Positions 1 to 5,460 of a DNA stretch of 5,460 nucleotides are shown here, piece by piece; the stretch's first letter is position 1; each line of letters opens with the position of its first letter. The notes below the pieces were generated by a model. It did not search any database and had not been told where the DNA came from. It worked only from the letters and a program-made list of their open reading frames with translations. The DNA lies in NCBI GenBank assembly GCA_003131665.1, contig PKWA01000021.1:21667-27126 (forward strand), in the 5' to 3' direction. Position numbers and translations under genes: made by a program. This DNA comes from Acidimicrobiaceae bacterium. Lineage in GTDB: Bacteria > Actinomycetota > Acidimicrobiia > Acidimicrobiales > RAAP-2.

Positions 1-393
1 TTTATGTCGCTCGCCGATCGAGACAAGGTTGCCGGACTCGAACTGGCCCGTGAGCTCACGCGACTCGGTTTTCGCCTGGCGGCGACCGTCGGCACCGCCG
101 GTTTTCTGCGCTCGCACGAGGTCAAAGTGGACACCTTGGTCGGCAAGGTCGGACTGGGAGATTTGGGCGTCGACGCGGTCAAGATGATCTCGTCGGGCGA
201 GGTGCAGTTGGTGGTGAATACTCCTTCGGGATCGAGCGCTCGTTCCGACGGCGCGGAGATTCGCACGGCCTGCGTGGGCCACGGCGTGGCCTGCGTGACG
301 ACACTGAGCGCGGGCTTCGCCGCGGCGAAGGGGATTGCCGATACGCGTGTCCAAGGTTGGCGCGTGCGTTCCCTTCAAGAGCTGCACTCGTGA
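1..393 (+). CDS. carB: Carbamoyl-phosphate synthase large subunit, C-terminal fragment (allosteric MGS-like domain)
   Basis: This is the last 130 residues of CarB; the gene enters from the left edge and the reading frame is open from base 1, so the ATG at 4 is an internal Met and not a start. The full protein is usually about 1,070-1,110 residues and makes carbamoyl phosphate from bicarbonate, ATP and glutamine-derived ammonia for pyrimidines and arginine. What is visible is the methylglyoxal-synthase-like regulatory domain, which in the family binds UMP (inhibitor) and other effectors: ADRDK near the start, ATVGTAGFL, GKV, then NTPSG, followed by DGAEIR and CVTTLSAGFAA. The end, RSLQELH, resembles actinobacterial CarB. 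The ATP-grasp domains are outside the window. Its stop overlaps the pyrD start by 4 bases (GTGA, 390-393), which implies one operon with coupled translation. Identity is firm; effector sensitivity cannot be judged here. Confidence 0.95.
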   Translation, partial: FMSLADRDKVAGLELARELTRLGFRLAATVGTAGFLRSHEVKVDTLVGKVGLGDLGVDAVKMISSGEVQLVVNTPSGSSARSDGAEIRTACVGHGVACVTTLSAGFAAAKGIADTRVQGWRVRSLQELHS

Positions 394-1298
394 GTGATCT
401 CTCTACCTTCGTCGGGAGTGTGGCGCTGCGCTCGCCAGTGATGACCGCCTCGGGCACGGCGGGACACGGCGACGAACTCGCCGGTTACGGAGAACTCAAT
501 GAACTGGGTGCGGTCGTGACCAAATCACTGGCGGCCTTCGCGTGGGAAGGCAATCCTGCTCCGCGTATCGCCGCGTCGAATGAACATCTCTTGAATTCGG
601 TGGGCCTCGCCGGTCCGGGCGTGGAGGCGTGGCGCGCCAACGACCTGCTCTCTTTGGTGCGCCGTGGCGCGACGGTGGTCGGTTCCATCTGGGGAAGGTC
701 GGTGTTGGAGTTTGAGCAGGCCGCGGAGGCGATGAGAGGAGCGGACATCGTCGCACTGGAAGTAAACACCAGTTGTCCGAATCTCGAGAAGGGACGAGAG
801 ATCTTCGCGCACTCGCCGTCCGCCACGGGAGAAATCGTGGCGGCCGCGCGCGTGGCCGGTGTGCCACTGTGGGTCAAGCTCAGCCCCAACACGCCCCAAC
901 TACTCGAGGTCGCTCAATCAGCGATCCACTCGGGCGCCGCCGCGCTCGTTCTGGTCAACACTGTCCTTGGTCTGGGCATCGACGTCGAAACACGCCGTCC
1001 GACGTTGGGCAGCGGCGGCGGGGGAGTCAGTGGGCCGGGCATTCTTCCCATCGCGTTACGCGCCGTCTTCGAGTGTCGTGAGGCCTTTCCCGAGACGCCC
1101 TTGGTGGGTGTGGGCGGTGTGCGTTGCGGCGAAGACGCGGTGGCGATGTTGATGGCCGGCGCGAACGCTCTCGAGGTGGGCACGGCGACGTTCGCGAATC
1201 CCCGTGCGCCGTGGATCGTGCAGCGCGAGATAGATCAGTGGATGACTCGCCATCACGTGGGTACGGTGCAAGAGCTGATAGGAGTAGCGCATGGTTGA
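390..1298 (+). CDS. pyrD: Dihydroorotate dehydrogenase, class 1 (probably 1B catalytic subunit)
   Basis: The 302-residue FMN enzyme oxidises dihydroorotate to orotate, step 4 of pyrimidine synthesis, in the cytoplasm. Visible motifs, in order: ASG (20-22), TKS with a likely FMN-contacting Lys45, NSVGL (69-73), NTSCPN (126-131) with Cys129 in the place of the class 1 catalytic base, WVKLSPN (161-167), NT (190-191), GGVSGPG (211-217), GVGGV (240-244) and EVGTA (262-266). The Cys, where class 2 enzymes have Ser, and the overall pattern fit class 1B, which needs the PyrK electron-transfer subunit; no pyrK lies in the window. Length fits class 1B (about 300-310). I chose GTG at 390 because it leaves the usual 20 or so residues before ASG, overlaps the carB stop by 4 bases and has a weak AAGAG (377-381) upstream; a GTG further upstream at 357 lies deep inside carB. 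Class assignment is less sure than the enzyme name. Confidence 0.94.
   Translation: MSDLSTFVGSVALRSPVMTASGTAGHGDELAGYGELNELGAVVTKSLAAFAWEGNPAPRIAASNEHLLNSVGLAGPGVEAWRANDLLSLVRRGATVVGSIWGRSVLEFEQAAEAMRGADIVALEVNTSCPNLEKGREIFAHSPSATGEIVAAARVAGVPLWVKLSPNTPQLLEVAQSAIHSGAAALVLVNTVLGLGIDVETRRPTLGSGGGGVSGPGILPIALRAVFECREAFPETPLVGVGGVRCGEDAVAMLMAGANALEVGTATFANPRAPWIVQREIDQWMTRHHVGTVQELIGVAHG
1280..1284 (+). promoter_or_regulatory. Ribosome binding site of pyrF
   Basis: AGGAG lies 6 bases before the ATG at 1291, inside the end of pyrD. It is one of the clearest Shine-Dalgarno matches in the window and supports the ATG start that overlaps pyrD by 8 bases. Confidence 0.75.
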
Positions 1299-2124
1299 GA
1301 CCTTCGGTAGTCGGCTCCAAGTCCGTCTCGGCGAGCAAGGTCCGCTCTGCGTGGGCGTCGACCCGAGCAGCGATCTGCTCACGTCGTGGGATCGCTCCGA
1401 CAGCGTGGAGGGACTCGAGTTCTTTTCGCTGGCGGTGCTCGAAGCGGTCACCGGCGTGGTCGCGGTGATCAAGCCCCAAGTCGCCTTCTTCGAGCGATTC
1501 GGCTCGGCGGGCTACGTCGTGTTGGAGCGACTGATTCGCGACGCGCACGACGCCGAACTGCTCGTGGTCGCCGACGCCAAGCGCGGCGACTTCAACGTGA
1601 CCAACGAGGGATACGCCCAAGCGTGGTTGCGTGACGGCTCACCCCTGGCGGTGGACGCCGTGACCGCCAGTCCCTATCTCGGCGTCGACGCGTTGTCGCC
1701 GCTCTTTGACGCGGCGGCGGAAAGTGGACGCGGGGTATTCGTCCTGGCGGCGACGTCGAATGAGGAGGGTCGCAGCCTTCAAGGGATGCGCACGCGAGAC
1801 AACGTACGTGTCGAAGAGATGGTCCTTCGTCGAGTGGCCGAGCTGAACCATCGAGATGAAGGGCTGGGGTCCCTGGGCGTCGTTTTTGGGGCTACGCGCG
1901 AGCCACCGGACTTTGATCTCACGACGCTGTCCGGTCCCTATTTGGTGCCGGGCGTCGGAGCTCAGGGCGCCGACGCGAAGGACGTCGCGCGACTTTTTGA
2001 ACGCTGCGCCGAGGGAACGGTGTTGGCCAGCGTCTCTCGGGCAATCTTGCGCGCCGGCCCCGATCGGCGAGCTCTTCGTGACGCGGCTTCTCGCTGGCGT
2101 GACGAGTTGCGGGCCGCTCTCTAG
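1291..2124 (+). CDS. pyrF: Orotidine-5'-phosphate decarboxylase, type 2 (mycobacterial-type)
   Basis: The 277-residue enzyme decarboxylates OMP to UMP, the last step of de novo pyrimidine synthesis, in the cytoplasm. The TIM-barrel landmarks are visible: GVDPSS (22-27), KPQVAFFERFG (61-71), DAKRGD (95-100) carrying the catalytic Asp-Lys pair with Lys97, VVFGAT (197-202), PGVGAQGAD (220-228) in the phosphate-binding region, and SVSRAI (247-252). Length of about 275 and the KPQxAFFE pattern match the longer type 2 subfamily known from Mycobacterium and Myxococcus rather than the roughly 230-residue E. coli/Bacillus form. ATG at 1291 has a good AGGAG upstream and overlaps the pyrD end by 8 bases, so the two genes are co-transcribed and probably coupled. 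It ends in TAG at 2122-2124, followed by the only sizeable gap in the window. Confidence 0.96.
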   Translation: MVETFGSRLQVRLGEQGPLCVGVDPSSDLLTSWDRSDSVEGLEFFSLAVLEAVTGVVAVIKPQVAFFERFGSAGYVVLERLIRDAHDAELLVVADAKRGDFNVTNEGYAQAWLRDGSPLAVDAVTASPYLGVDALSPLFDAAAESGRGVFVLAATSNEEGRSLQGMRTRDNVRVEEMVLRRVAELNHRDEGLGSLGVVFGATREPPDFDLTTLSGPYLVPGVGAQGADAKDVARLFERCAEGTVLASVSRAILRAGPDRRALRDAASRWRDELRAAL

Positions 2125-2142
2125 CCAGCGTGACGCCAGCGG
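2091..2142 (+). repeat. Inverted repeat spanning the pyrF end and the mihF leader
   Basis: CGCTGGCGT (2092-2100) is the exact reverse complement of ACGCCAGCG (2133-2141), a 9-bp stem extendable by a T-G wobble (2091/2142), with a 32-base loop. A second copy of the right arm core, GCCAGCG (2124-2130), can pair with 2092-2098 instead, giving 7 bp. The octamer GCGTGACG also occurs twice (2097-2104 and 2128-2135). The right arm touches the GGAG at 2141-2144. There is no T-tract after it, so it is not a standard intrinsic terminator. A 9-bp match with such a loop is about what chance gives somewhere in a window of this size, so function is uncertain; only its position is suggestive. Confidence 0.35.
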
Positions 2143-2144
2143 AG

Positions 2145-2150
2145 TAGTCT
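2145..2150 (+). promoter_or_regulatory. Possible -10 element of a leaderless mihF promoter
   Basis: TAGTCT fits the actinobacterial TANNNT -10 pattern and ends 6 bases before the GTG start of mihF at 2157, the spacing expected when transcription starts on the start codon. A GGAG at 2141-2144 is 12 bases from the GTG, rather far for a ribosome binding site. No convincing -35 box stands at the right distance. This is a motif-plus-spacing inference. Confidence 0.35.
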
Positions 2151-2156
2151 GACCTC

Positions 2157-2477
2157 GTGACACCGACTCCGCCAACACTGTCGCAGGAACAGCGCGTCGA
2201 AGCGTCTCGTTTGGCAGTAGCGAATCGCCGCCGGCGCGCAGAGGTGAAGCGTCTGGTGAAGTCGGGTGAACTCTCGCTCGATGAACTTTTTACTCTGGCG
2301 GCGCGAGAAGAGTGCGTCGCCCAGATGCGCGCGTACGACTTGATCAGCGCACTGCCCGCCATTGGCGAAGTGAAGGCAGAACGCATCATGAAAAGCGCGT
2401 CCATTGCCCAGACCCGTCGAATTCGTGGGCTCGGACCTAAGCAGCGCGCCGAACTGTTTCGAGCCCTTGTCCGCTGA
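2157..2477 (+). CDS. mihF: Integration host factor, actinobacterial type (mIHF/sIHF)
   Basis: This 106-residue basic protein is the actinobacterial mIHF, a nucleoid-associated DNA-binding protein unrelated in fold to E. coli IHF. It begins with a basic helix (NRRRRAEVKR, 23-32), has a mid-segment KSGELSLDEL (35-44), then the helix-two-turn-helix region with ALPAIGEVKAERIM (65-78) and ends with TRRIRGLG (86-93), the signature of the family whose arginines contact DNA. Known members are about 105 residues, which agrees with GTG at 2157; a TAG in the same frame at 2145-2147 rules out any longer start. It follows pyrF by 32 bases and overlaps gmk by 11, its standard place in Actinobacteria. In the family it compacts DNA and influences transcription and integration. 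It may have its own promoter. Odd: Glu71 stands where I recall a basic residue in mycobacterial proteins (GVGKV). Confidence 0.92.
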   Translation: MTPTPPTLSQEQRVEASRLAVANRRRRAEVKRLVKSGELSLDELFTLAAREECVAQMRAYDLISALPAIGEVKAERIMKSASIAQTRRIRGLGPKQRAELFRALVR

Positions 2478-3042
2478 TCCACTGACGGTCGTTCTCATTG
2501 GCCCCGGTGGAGTGGGAAAAGGGACCCTAGCGCGTCGCCTCGTTGCTGGCGACGACCGGCTGTGGCTGAGTCGTAGCTGGACCACCCGCGAACGACGCCC
2601 CGGCGAACACGGTGACGAGTATCACTTCGTGGACCGCGCGACGTTCCAAGACGCCATCGATGAGGGGCGATTCCTCGAGTGGGCGGAGTTTCATGGCAAC
2701 TTGTACGGAACGCCGTTGCCCGACGCGCCCGATGAGGCGGACGTCTTGTTGGAGATTGAAGTTCAAGGCGCCGAGCAAGTTCGCGCTCGTCGTCCCGACG
2801 CCGTGGTCTTTTTGATCTTGCCCCCATCGATGGAGCGACTGAAAGAGCGCCTTCGAACTCGAGGTGACGACGATGAACACATCGTCGATCGACTGTCCAG
2901 CGCGCCGGCGGAGCTAGAAAAGGGTCATCAACTGGCCTCTCACGTGATCGTGAATGACGATCTACAGCGAGCGAGTGCGCAAATTCTCTCTATACTGGAA
3001 GAACTTCGCCAGCTGCGGCGGAACCCCTCCACAAAGGACTGA
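2467..3042 (+). CDS. gmk: Guanylate kinase
   Basis: The 191-residue cytoplasmic enzyme phosphorylates GMP to GDP with ATP. Motifs in order: P-loop GPGGVGKGT (12-20), SWTTRERRPGE (37-47) of the GMP-binding region, YHFVDRATF (52-60), GRFLEWAEFHGNLYGTP (67-83), LEIEVQGAEQVR (95-106) and the lid region with RLRTRGDDDEHIVDRL (128-143). The usual Ser/Thr after the P-loop Lys is Gly, giving GKGT as in adenylate kinases. I chose TTG at 2467 because it puts the P-loop about 12 residues from the start, as in the family, and overlaps mihF by 11 bases; no Shine-Dalgarno is visible, so translation is probably coupled to mihF. GTG at 2425 (205 residues) is the alternative, but its extension reads like an out-of-frame copy of mihF. 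The function is firm, the start less so. Confidence 0.94.
   Translation: MSADPLTVVLIGPGGVGKGTLARRLVAGDDRLWLSRSWTTRERRPGEHGDEYHFVDRATFQDAIDEGRFLEWAEFHGNLYGTPLPDAPDEADVLLEIEVQGAEQVRARRPDAVVFLILPPSMERLKERLRTRGDDDEHIVDRLSSAPAELEKGHQLASHVIVNDDLQRASAQILSILEELRQLRRNPSTKD
3033..3038 (+). promoter_or_regulatory. Ribosome binding site of rpoZ
   Basis: AAAGGA ends 9 bases before the ATG at 3048 and lies in the last codons of gmk. It supports that start and suggests rpoZ gets independent translation initiation, unlike its overlapping neighbours. Confidence 0.65.
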
Positions 3043-3047
3043 CTTTC

Positions 3048-3401
3048 ATGGCCGAACGCCCTACTCTCGTTGACCCGCCCATTGAGAACCTCCTGGAGAA
3101 GGTAGGTGACTCCAAATTCACGCTGGTCGCGGTGACGGCCATTCGGGCCCGAGAGATTAATGAGTACTACAACGGCCTGGGCTCGGGCCACGGCGCCCTG
3201 ATCCCGCCACAAGTCACGTCGTTGTCGAATAAGTCGCTGTCGCTCGCGATGGAAGAGCTCCACGAAGGCAAGTTGCTGTTTCACCGCCCGACCAGCGAAG
3301 AGTTAGAGAACGAGCGACTTCAGGCCGAGGCCGTGGAACAGGCTCGCCAGGACGCCAATAGTGACCTGGACGCCTTCACCGATGCCCTCCGCGACGCCTA
3401 A
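3048..3401 (+). CDS. rpoZ: DNA-directed RNA polymerase omega subunit
   Basis: The 117-residue omega subunit binds the C-terminal part of beta-prime and helps RNA polymerase assembly. Visible signs are PPIENLLEKVGDSKFTLV (10-27), corresponding to the conserved N-terminal helix, AIRAREINEYYNG (31-43) containing the conserved RAREIN-type core, an actinobacterial-style loop ending in PPQVTSLSNKSLSLAMEE (53-70), and HEGKLLF (72-78). The C-terminal tail from about 82 is a charged helix (many Glu, Gln, Asp) beyond the conserved core. Length fits actinobacterial omega (about 90-115). The start has a good AAAGGA and a 5-base gap from gmk. The gmk-rpoZ-coaBC neighbourhood is widely conserved in bacteria. 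It overlaps coaBC by 20 bases in another frame. Confidence 0.95.
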   Translation: MAERPTLVDPPIENLLEKVGDSKFTLVAVTAIRAREINEYYNGLGSGHGALIPPQVTSLSNKSLSLAMEELHEGKLLFHRPTSEELENERLQAEAVEQARQDANSDLDAFTDALRDA

Positions 3402-4614
3402 GTCGTCGACCCCCCGCATTGTCCTAGGCGTCGCCGGCGGAATCGCCGCCTATAAATCCGTCGAACTGCTGCGCCTCTTGCGCGACAAGGGCTATCACGT
3501 CGCACCGGTACTGACGCCCGACGCCACCCGCTTTGTTGGTACGGTCACGTTTTCCGCGTTGGCCAGTGAGCCTGCGCGTACGAGTCTCTTCGGTGATCCC
3601 ACGACTCCAATTCCTCACACGTACTTGGGCTCTGGCGCCTCACTCGTCATCGTGGCGCCCGCTACGGCGCATCTCATCGCTCGTTACGCGATGGGCTTGG
3701 CCGATGACCTCTTGACCGCGACCTTGCTCGCCACGCGCGCGCCGGTGCTGTTGTGCCCGGCGATGCACACTGAGATGTGGGAACAACCTTCGGTACAAGA
3801 GAACCTGGCGACGCTGCGCCGACGTGGTGTGCTGGTACTCGAGCCCGAGATTGGTCATCTGGCCGGCGGGGACGAAGGAACCGGCCGTCTCGTTGAGCCG
3901 GTGCGAATCGTCGAACTGGTGGACCGGATCATTCAGGGATATCGCGGTGCGCTGACGGGCGCGCGAGTGCTGGTGAGTGCCGGCGGGACGCGCGAAGCCA
4001 TCGATCCGGTGCGCGTACTGTCCAATCGATCCTCGGGCAAGCAGGGGTACGCTCTGGCCGAAACGGCCTGTCGAATGGGCGCGCGCGTGACGCTGGTGAC
4101 GACCATGGAGCGAGCACTCAGCCTGGATACCGTCAACGCCATCGAGGTCGTGGCCGTTGAGAGCGCTGCTGAATTGGGCGAGGCGATGAGAACACACTCC
4201 CGTGAGAGCGACTGCGTAATCATGGCCGCGGCCGTGGCCGACTTTACGCTCACCGCCGCCGGTGAGAAGTTGAAGAAACGTGAGGGAGCGCCCGAACTTC
4301 ACTTGAAGTTGTCGCCAGATATTTTGGCCGATCTCGTGGCCCATCGTACGAAGGGCCAGATCATTGTGGGTTTTGCGGCCGAGACCGCCAAGGTGCTGGA
4401 GAACGGTCTATTGAAACTGCGTGAAAAGGGTGTCGATCTCTTGGTTGTCAACGACGTTTCAGCGCCGGGCGCCGGTTTTGAGCATGCGACCAACGAAGTT
4501 ATTCTGCTCGAGCACTCCAAAGAGCCCGAGCGAATCTCACTTCGATCGAAAGAAGCAATTTCCTGGGAGATCTTGGCTAGGGTGGCAGCATTGTTACCTC
4601 CCCGAGCCCCATGA
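3382..4614 (+). CDS. coaBC: Bifunctional phosphopantothenoylcysteine decarboxylase / phosphopantothenate-cysteine ligase
   Basis: The 410-residue fusion carries two steps of coenzyme A synthesis: CoaB joins 4'-phosphopantothenate to cysteine using CTP, and CoaC decarboxylates the product with FMN. The CoaC domain (about 12-185) has [11 protein letters not shown] (16-26), likely catalytic His79 in [16 protein letters not shown] (92-100), GLADDLLTA (105-113), PAMHTEMW (126-133) and AGGDEGTGR (161-169). The CoaB domain (about 190-405) has [13 protein letters not shown] (199-211), SNRSSGKQG (214-222) with Asn215 at the acyl-intermediate site, AAAVADF (282-288), EKLKK (295-299) with a CTP-site Lys, and VGFAAET (329-335). 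Odd: Gly162 replaces the Cys known in E. coli CoaC, and PAMN is PAMH as in actinobacterial proteins. ATG at 3382 gives the usual N-terminus; GTG at 3361 (417 residues, AGGA at 3349-3352) is a real alternative. It overlaps rpoZ by 20 bases and metK by 4. Confidence 0.95.
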   Translation: MPSATPKSSTPRIVLGVAGGIAAYKSVELLRLLRDKGYHVAPVLTPDATRFVGTVTFSALASEPARTSLFGDPTTPIPHTYLGSGASLVIVAPATAHLIARYAMGLADDLLTATLLATRAPVLLCPAMHTEMWEQPSVQENLATLRRRGVLVLEPEIGHLAGGDEGTGRLVEPVRIVELVDRIIQGYRGALTGARVLVSAGGTREAIDPVRVLSNRSSGKQGYALAETACRMGARVTLVTTMERALSLDTVNAIEVVAVESAAELGEAMRTHSRESDCVIMAAAVADFTLTAAGEKLKKREGAPELHLKLSPDILADLVAHRTKGQIIVGFAAETAKVLENGLLKLREKGVDLLVVNDVSAPGAGFEHATNEVILLEHSKEPERISLRSKEAISWEILARVAALLPPRAP

Positions 4615-5460
4615 ACGACCGCACCCTGTTTACGTCTGAGTCGGTGACCGAGGGGCATCCGGACAAGATTGCCGACCAGGTTTCGGACAGCGTGCTCGAC
4701 GCCATTCTCACCCAAGATCCCATGGCGCGCGTGGCCTGTGAGACGCTCTTGACGACGGGGCTGTGCGTGGTGGCCGGCGAGATCACCACGAGCGCCGTTG
4801 TGGACATCACTGCGACGGCGCGGCGCACCATATTGGACATCGGTTACGACGACGGCGCGAAGGGCTTTGACGGAAAGAACTGCGCCGTGCTGGTCTCGTT
4901 GGATAAGCAGAGCCCCGATATCGCTGGCGGGGTCGACGTGGCCCTGGAAAAGCGCAGCGGCGCGGGCGACGAGGACGAACTCAACGCGCTGGGCGCCGGT
5001 GACCAGGGCATGATGTTCGGCTACGCCTGCAGCGACAACGACGACTTAATGCCACTACCCATCTGGCTAGCGCACCGCTTGTCCATGCGCCTCTCACAGG
5101 TACGGCGATCGGGCCAGGTGCCCTATTTTCGACCTGACGGCAAAACCCAGGTCACTATCGCTTACGAAAACGGTCAACCCGTCGCCATTGACACCGTGCT
5201 CGTCTCGACCCAGCACGAGGACGGCTACGACCACGCCACCATCGAACACGACGTGATGGAACACGTCATCCGCCCAATGCTGCCGACGGACCTCGACTCG
5301 AAATCGATGCGCGTGTTCGTGAATCCTTCAGGCAAGTTCGTACTCGGTGGGCCCCACGCCGACGCCGGTCTGACTGGACGAAAGATCATCGTCGACACTT
5401 ACGGGGGCATGGCCCGTCACGGCGGCGGCGCGTTTTCGGGCAAGGATCCGACCAAGGTCG
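4611..5460 (+). CDS. metK: S-adenosylmethionine synthetase, N-terminal 283 residues (cut by window end)
   Basis: The enzyme makes S-adenosylmethionine, the main methyl donor, from methionine and ATP in the cytoplasm. The frame stays open to the right edge, giving 283 of the usual 385-400 residues. Motifs: [17 protein letters not shown] (7-23) with catalytic His16, GEITT (56-60), SPDIAGGVD (101-109), the active-site [12 protein letters not shown] (128-139), FRPDGKTQV (173-181), [16 protein letters not shown] (251-266) and the phosphate-binding [12 protein letters not shown] (271-282). ATG at 4611 shares ATGA with the coaBC stop (4611-4614), and no Shine-Dalgarno is seen, so initiation likely depends on termination of coaBC. 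The overlap leaves no leader for a SAM riboswitch directly upstream. Position 250 is Ala where Gly is more common (GGPxGD). In related genomes priA often follows; that cannot be seen here. Confidence 0.96.
   Translation, partial: MNDRTLFTSESVTEGHPDKIADQVSDSVLDAILTQDPMARVACETLLTTGLCVVAGEITTSAVVDITATARRTILDIGYDDGAKGFDGKNCAVLVSLDKQSPDIAGGVDVALEKRSGAGDEDELNALGAGDQGMMFGYACSDNDDLMPLPIWLAHRLSMRLSQVRRSGQVPYFRPDGKTQVTIAYENGQPVAIDTVLVSTQHEDGYDHATIEHDVMEHVIRPMLPTDLDSKSMRVFVNPSGKFVLGGPHADAGLTGRKIIVDTYGGMARHGGGAFSGKDPTKV

Noticed and set aside
357..389. Upstream GTG start for pyrD at 357
   Set aside because: It would add 11 residues overlapping carB with no ribosome site; GTG at 390 forms the GTGA overlap and fits the family N-terminus.
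1027..1620. 197-codon - strand frame across the pyrD-pyrF junction
   Set aside because: It is antisense to two genes with intact catalytic motifs; the protein shows no domain signs and is explained by codon bias.
1919..2482. 187-codon - strand frame across the pyrF end and mihF
   Set aside because: It is Arg/Ser-rich low-complexity translation antisense to pyrF and mihF, with no recognisable motif.
2991..2996. TATACT as a -10 box for rpoZ
   Set aside because: There is no -35-like sequence 16-18 bases upstream, it lies within gmk 51 bases before the rpoZ start, and a good ribosome site already explains the start.
3640..4344. Long open frame of 234 codons on the - strand inside coaBC
   Set aside because: It lies wholly antisense to the well-conserved CoaBC frame, its translation resembles no family I know, and high GC at third codon positions commonly creates such antisense frames.
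4570..4610. Promoter or SAM riboswitch before metK
   Set aside because: This stretch codes for the CoaBC end; no TANNNT box at leaderless distance, no paired elements of a SAM aptamer and no terminator were seen.
4798..5013. Small + strand frame inside metK
   Set aside because: It is out of frame with the conserved MetK reading frame, which runs uninterrupted from 4611 to the window end.

Overview
The window is a tightly packed, single-direction (+ strand) block of housekeeping genes from a high-GC actinobacterium. The strongest taxonomic clue is the mIHF gene (2157-2477), a nucleoid protein of Actinobacteria, sitting between pyrF and gmk. The order carB-pyrD-pyrF-mihF-gmk-rpoZ-coaBC-metK is the arrangement known from Actinobacteria. 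Lineage-type sequence details agree: CoaBC has PAMHTEMW, PyrF is the mycobacterial-type OMP decarboxylase, and CarB ends with RSLQELH. A Cys-type (class 1) PyrD and a GKGT P-loop in guanylate kinase suggest a deep-branching group such as Acidimicrobiia, but that placement is an inference.

Region 1 (1-2124) is the end of a de novo pyrimidine operon: the C-terminal allosteric domain of carbamoyl-phosphate synthase large subunit (cut by the window edge), dihydroorotate dehydrogenase and OMP decarboxylase. These overlap by 4 and 8 bases. Together they cover the start (CarB), the oxidation step (PyrD) and the last step to UMP (PyrF). PyrE and PyrK are not in the window.

Region 2 (2125-2156) is the largest gap between genes, 32 bases. 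It holds a possible leaderless promoter for mihF and one arm of an inverted repeat, so it is the most likely place for independent regulation. Region 3 (2157-5460) runs mihF (nucleoid protein), gmk (GMP to GDP), rpoZ (RNA polymerase omega), coaBC (two steps of coenzyme A synthesis) and metK (S-adenosylmethionine synthetase, cut by the right edge). Overlaps here are 11, 20 and 4 bases, with a 5-base gap before rpoZ, so translation is probably coupled.

No tRNA, rRNA, mobile element, CRISPR array, terminator or prophage remnant was seen, and no stretch over 300 bases lacks a gene. I find no undescribed system. The points worth a second look are local: the mihF start region, substitutions at conserved sites in CoaBC and Gmk, and the missing PyrK next to a class 1 PyrD.
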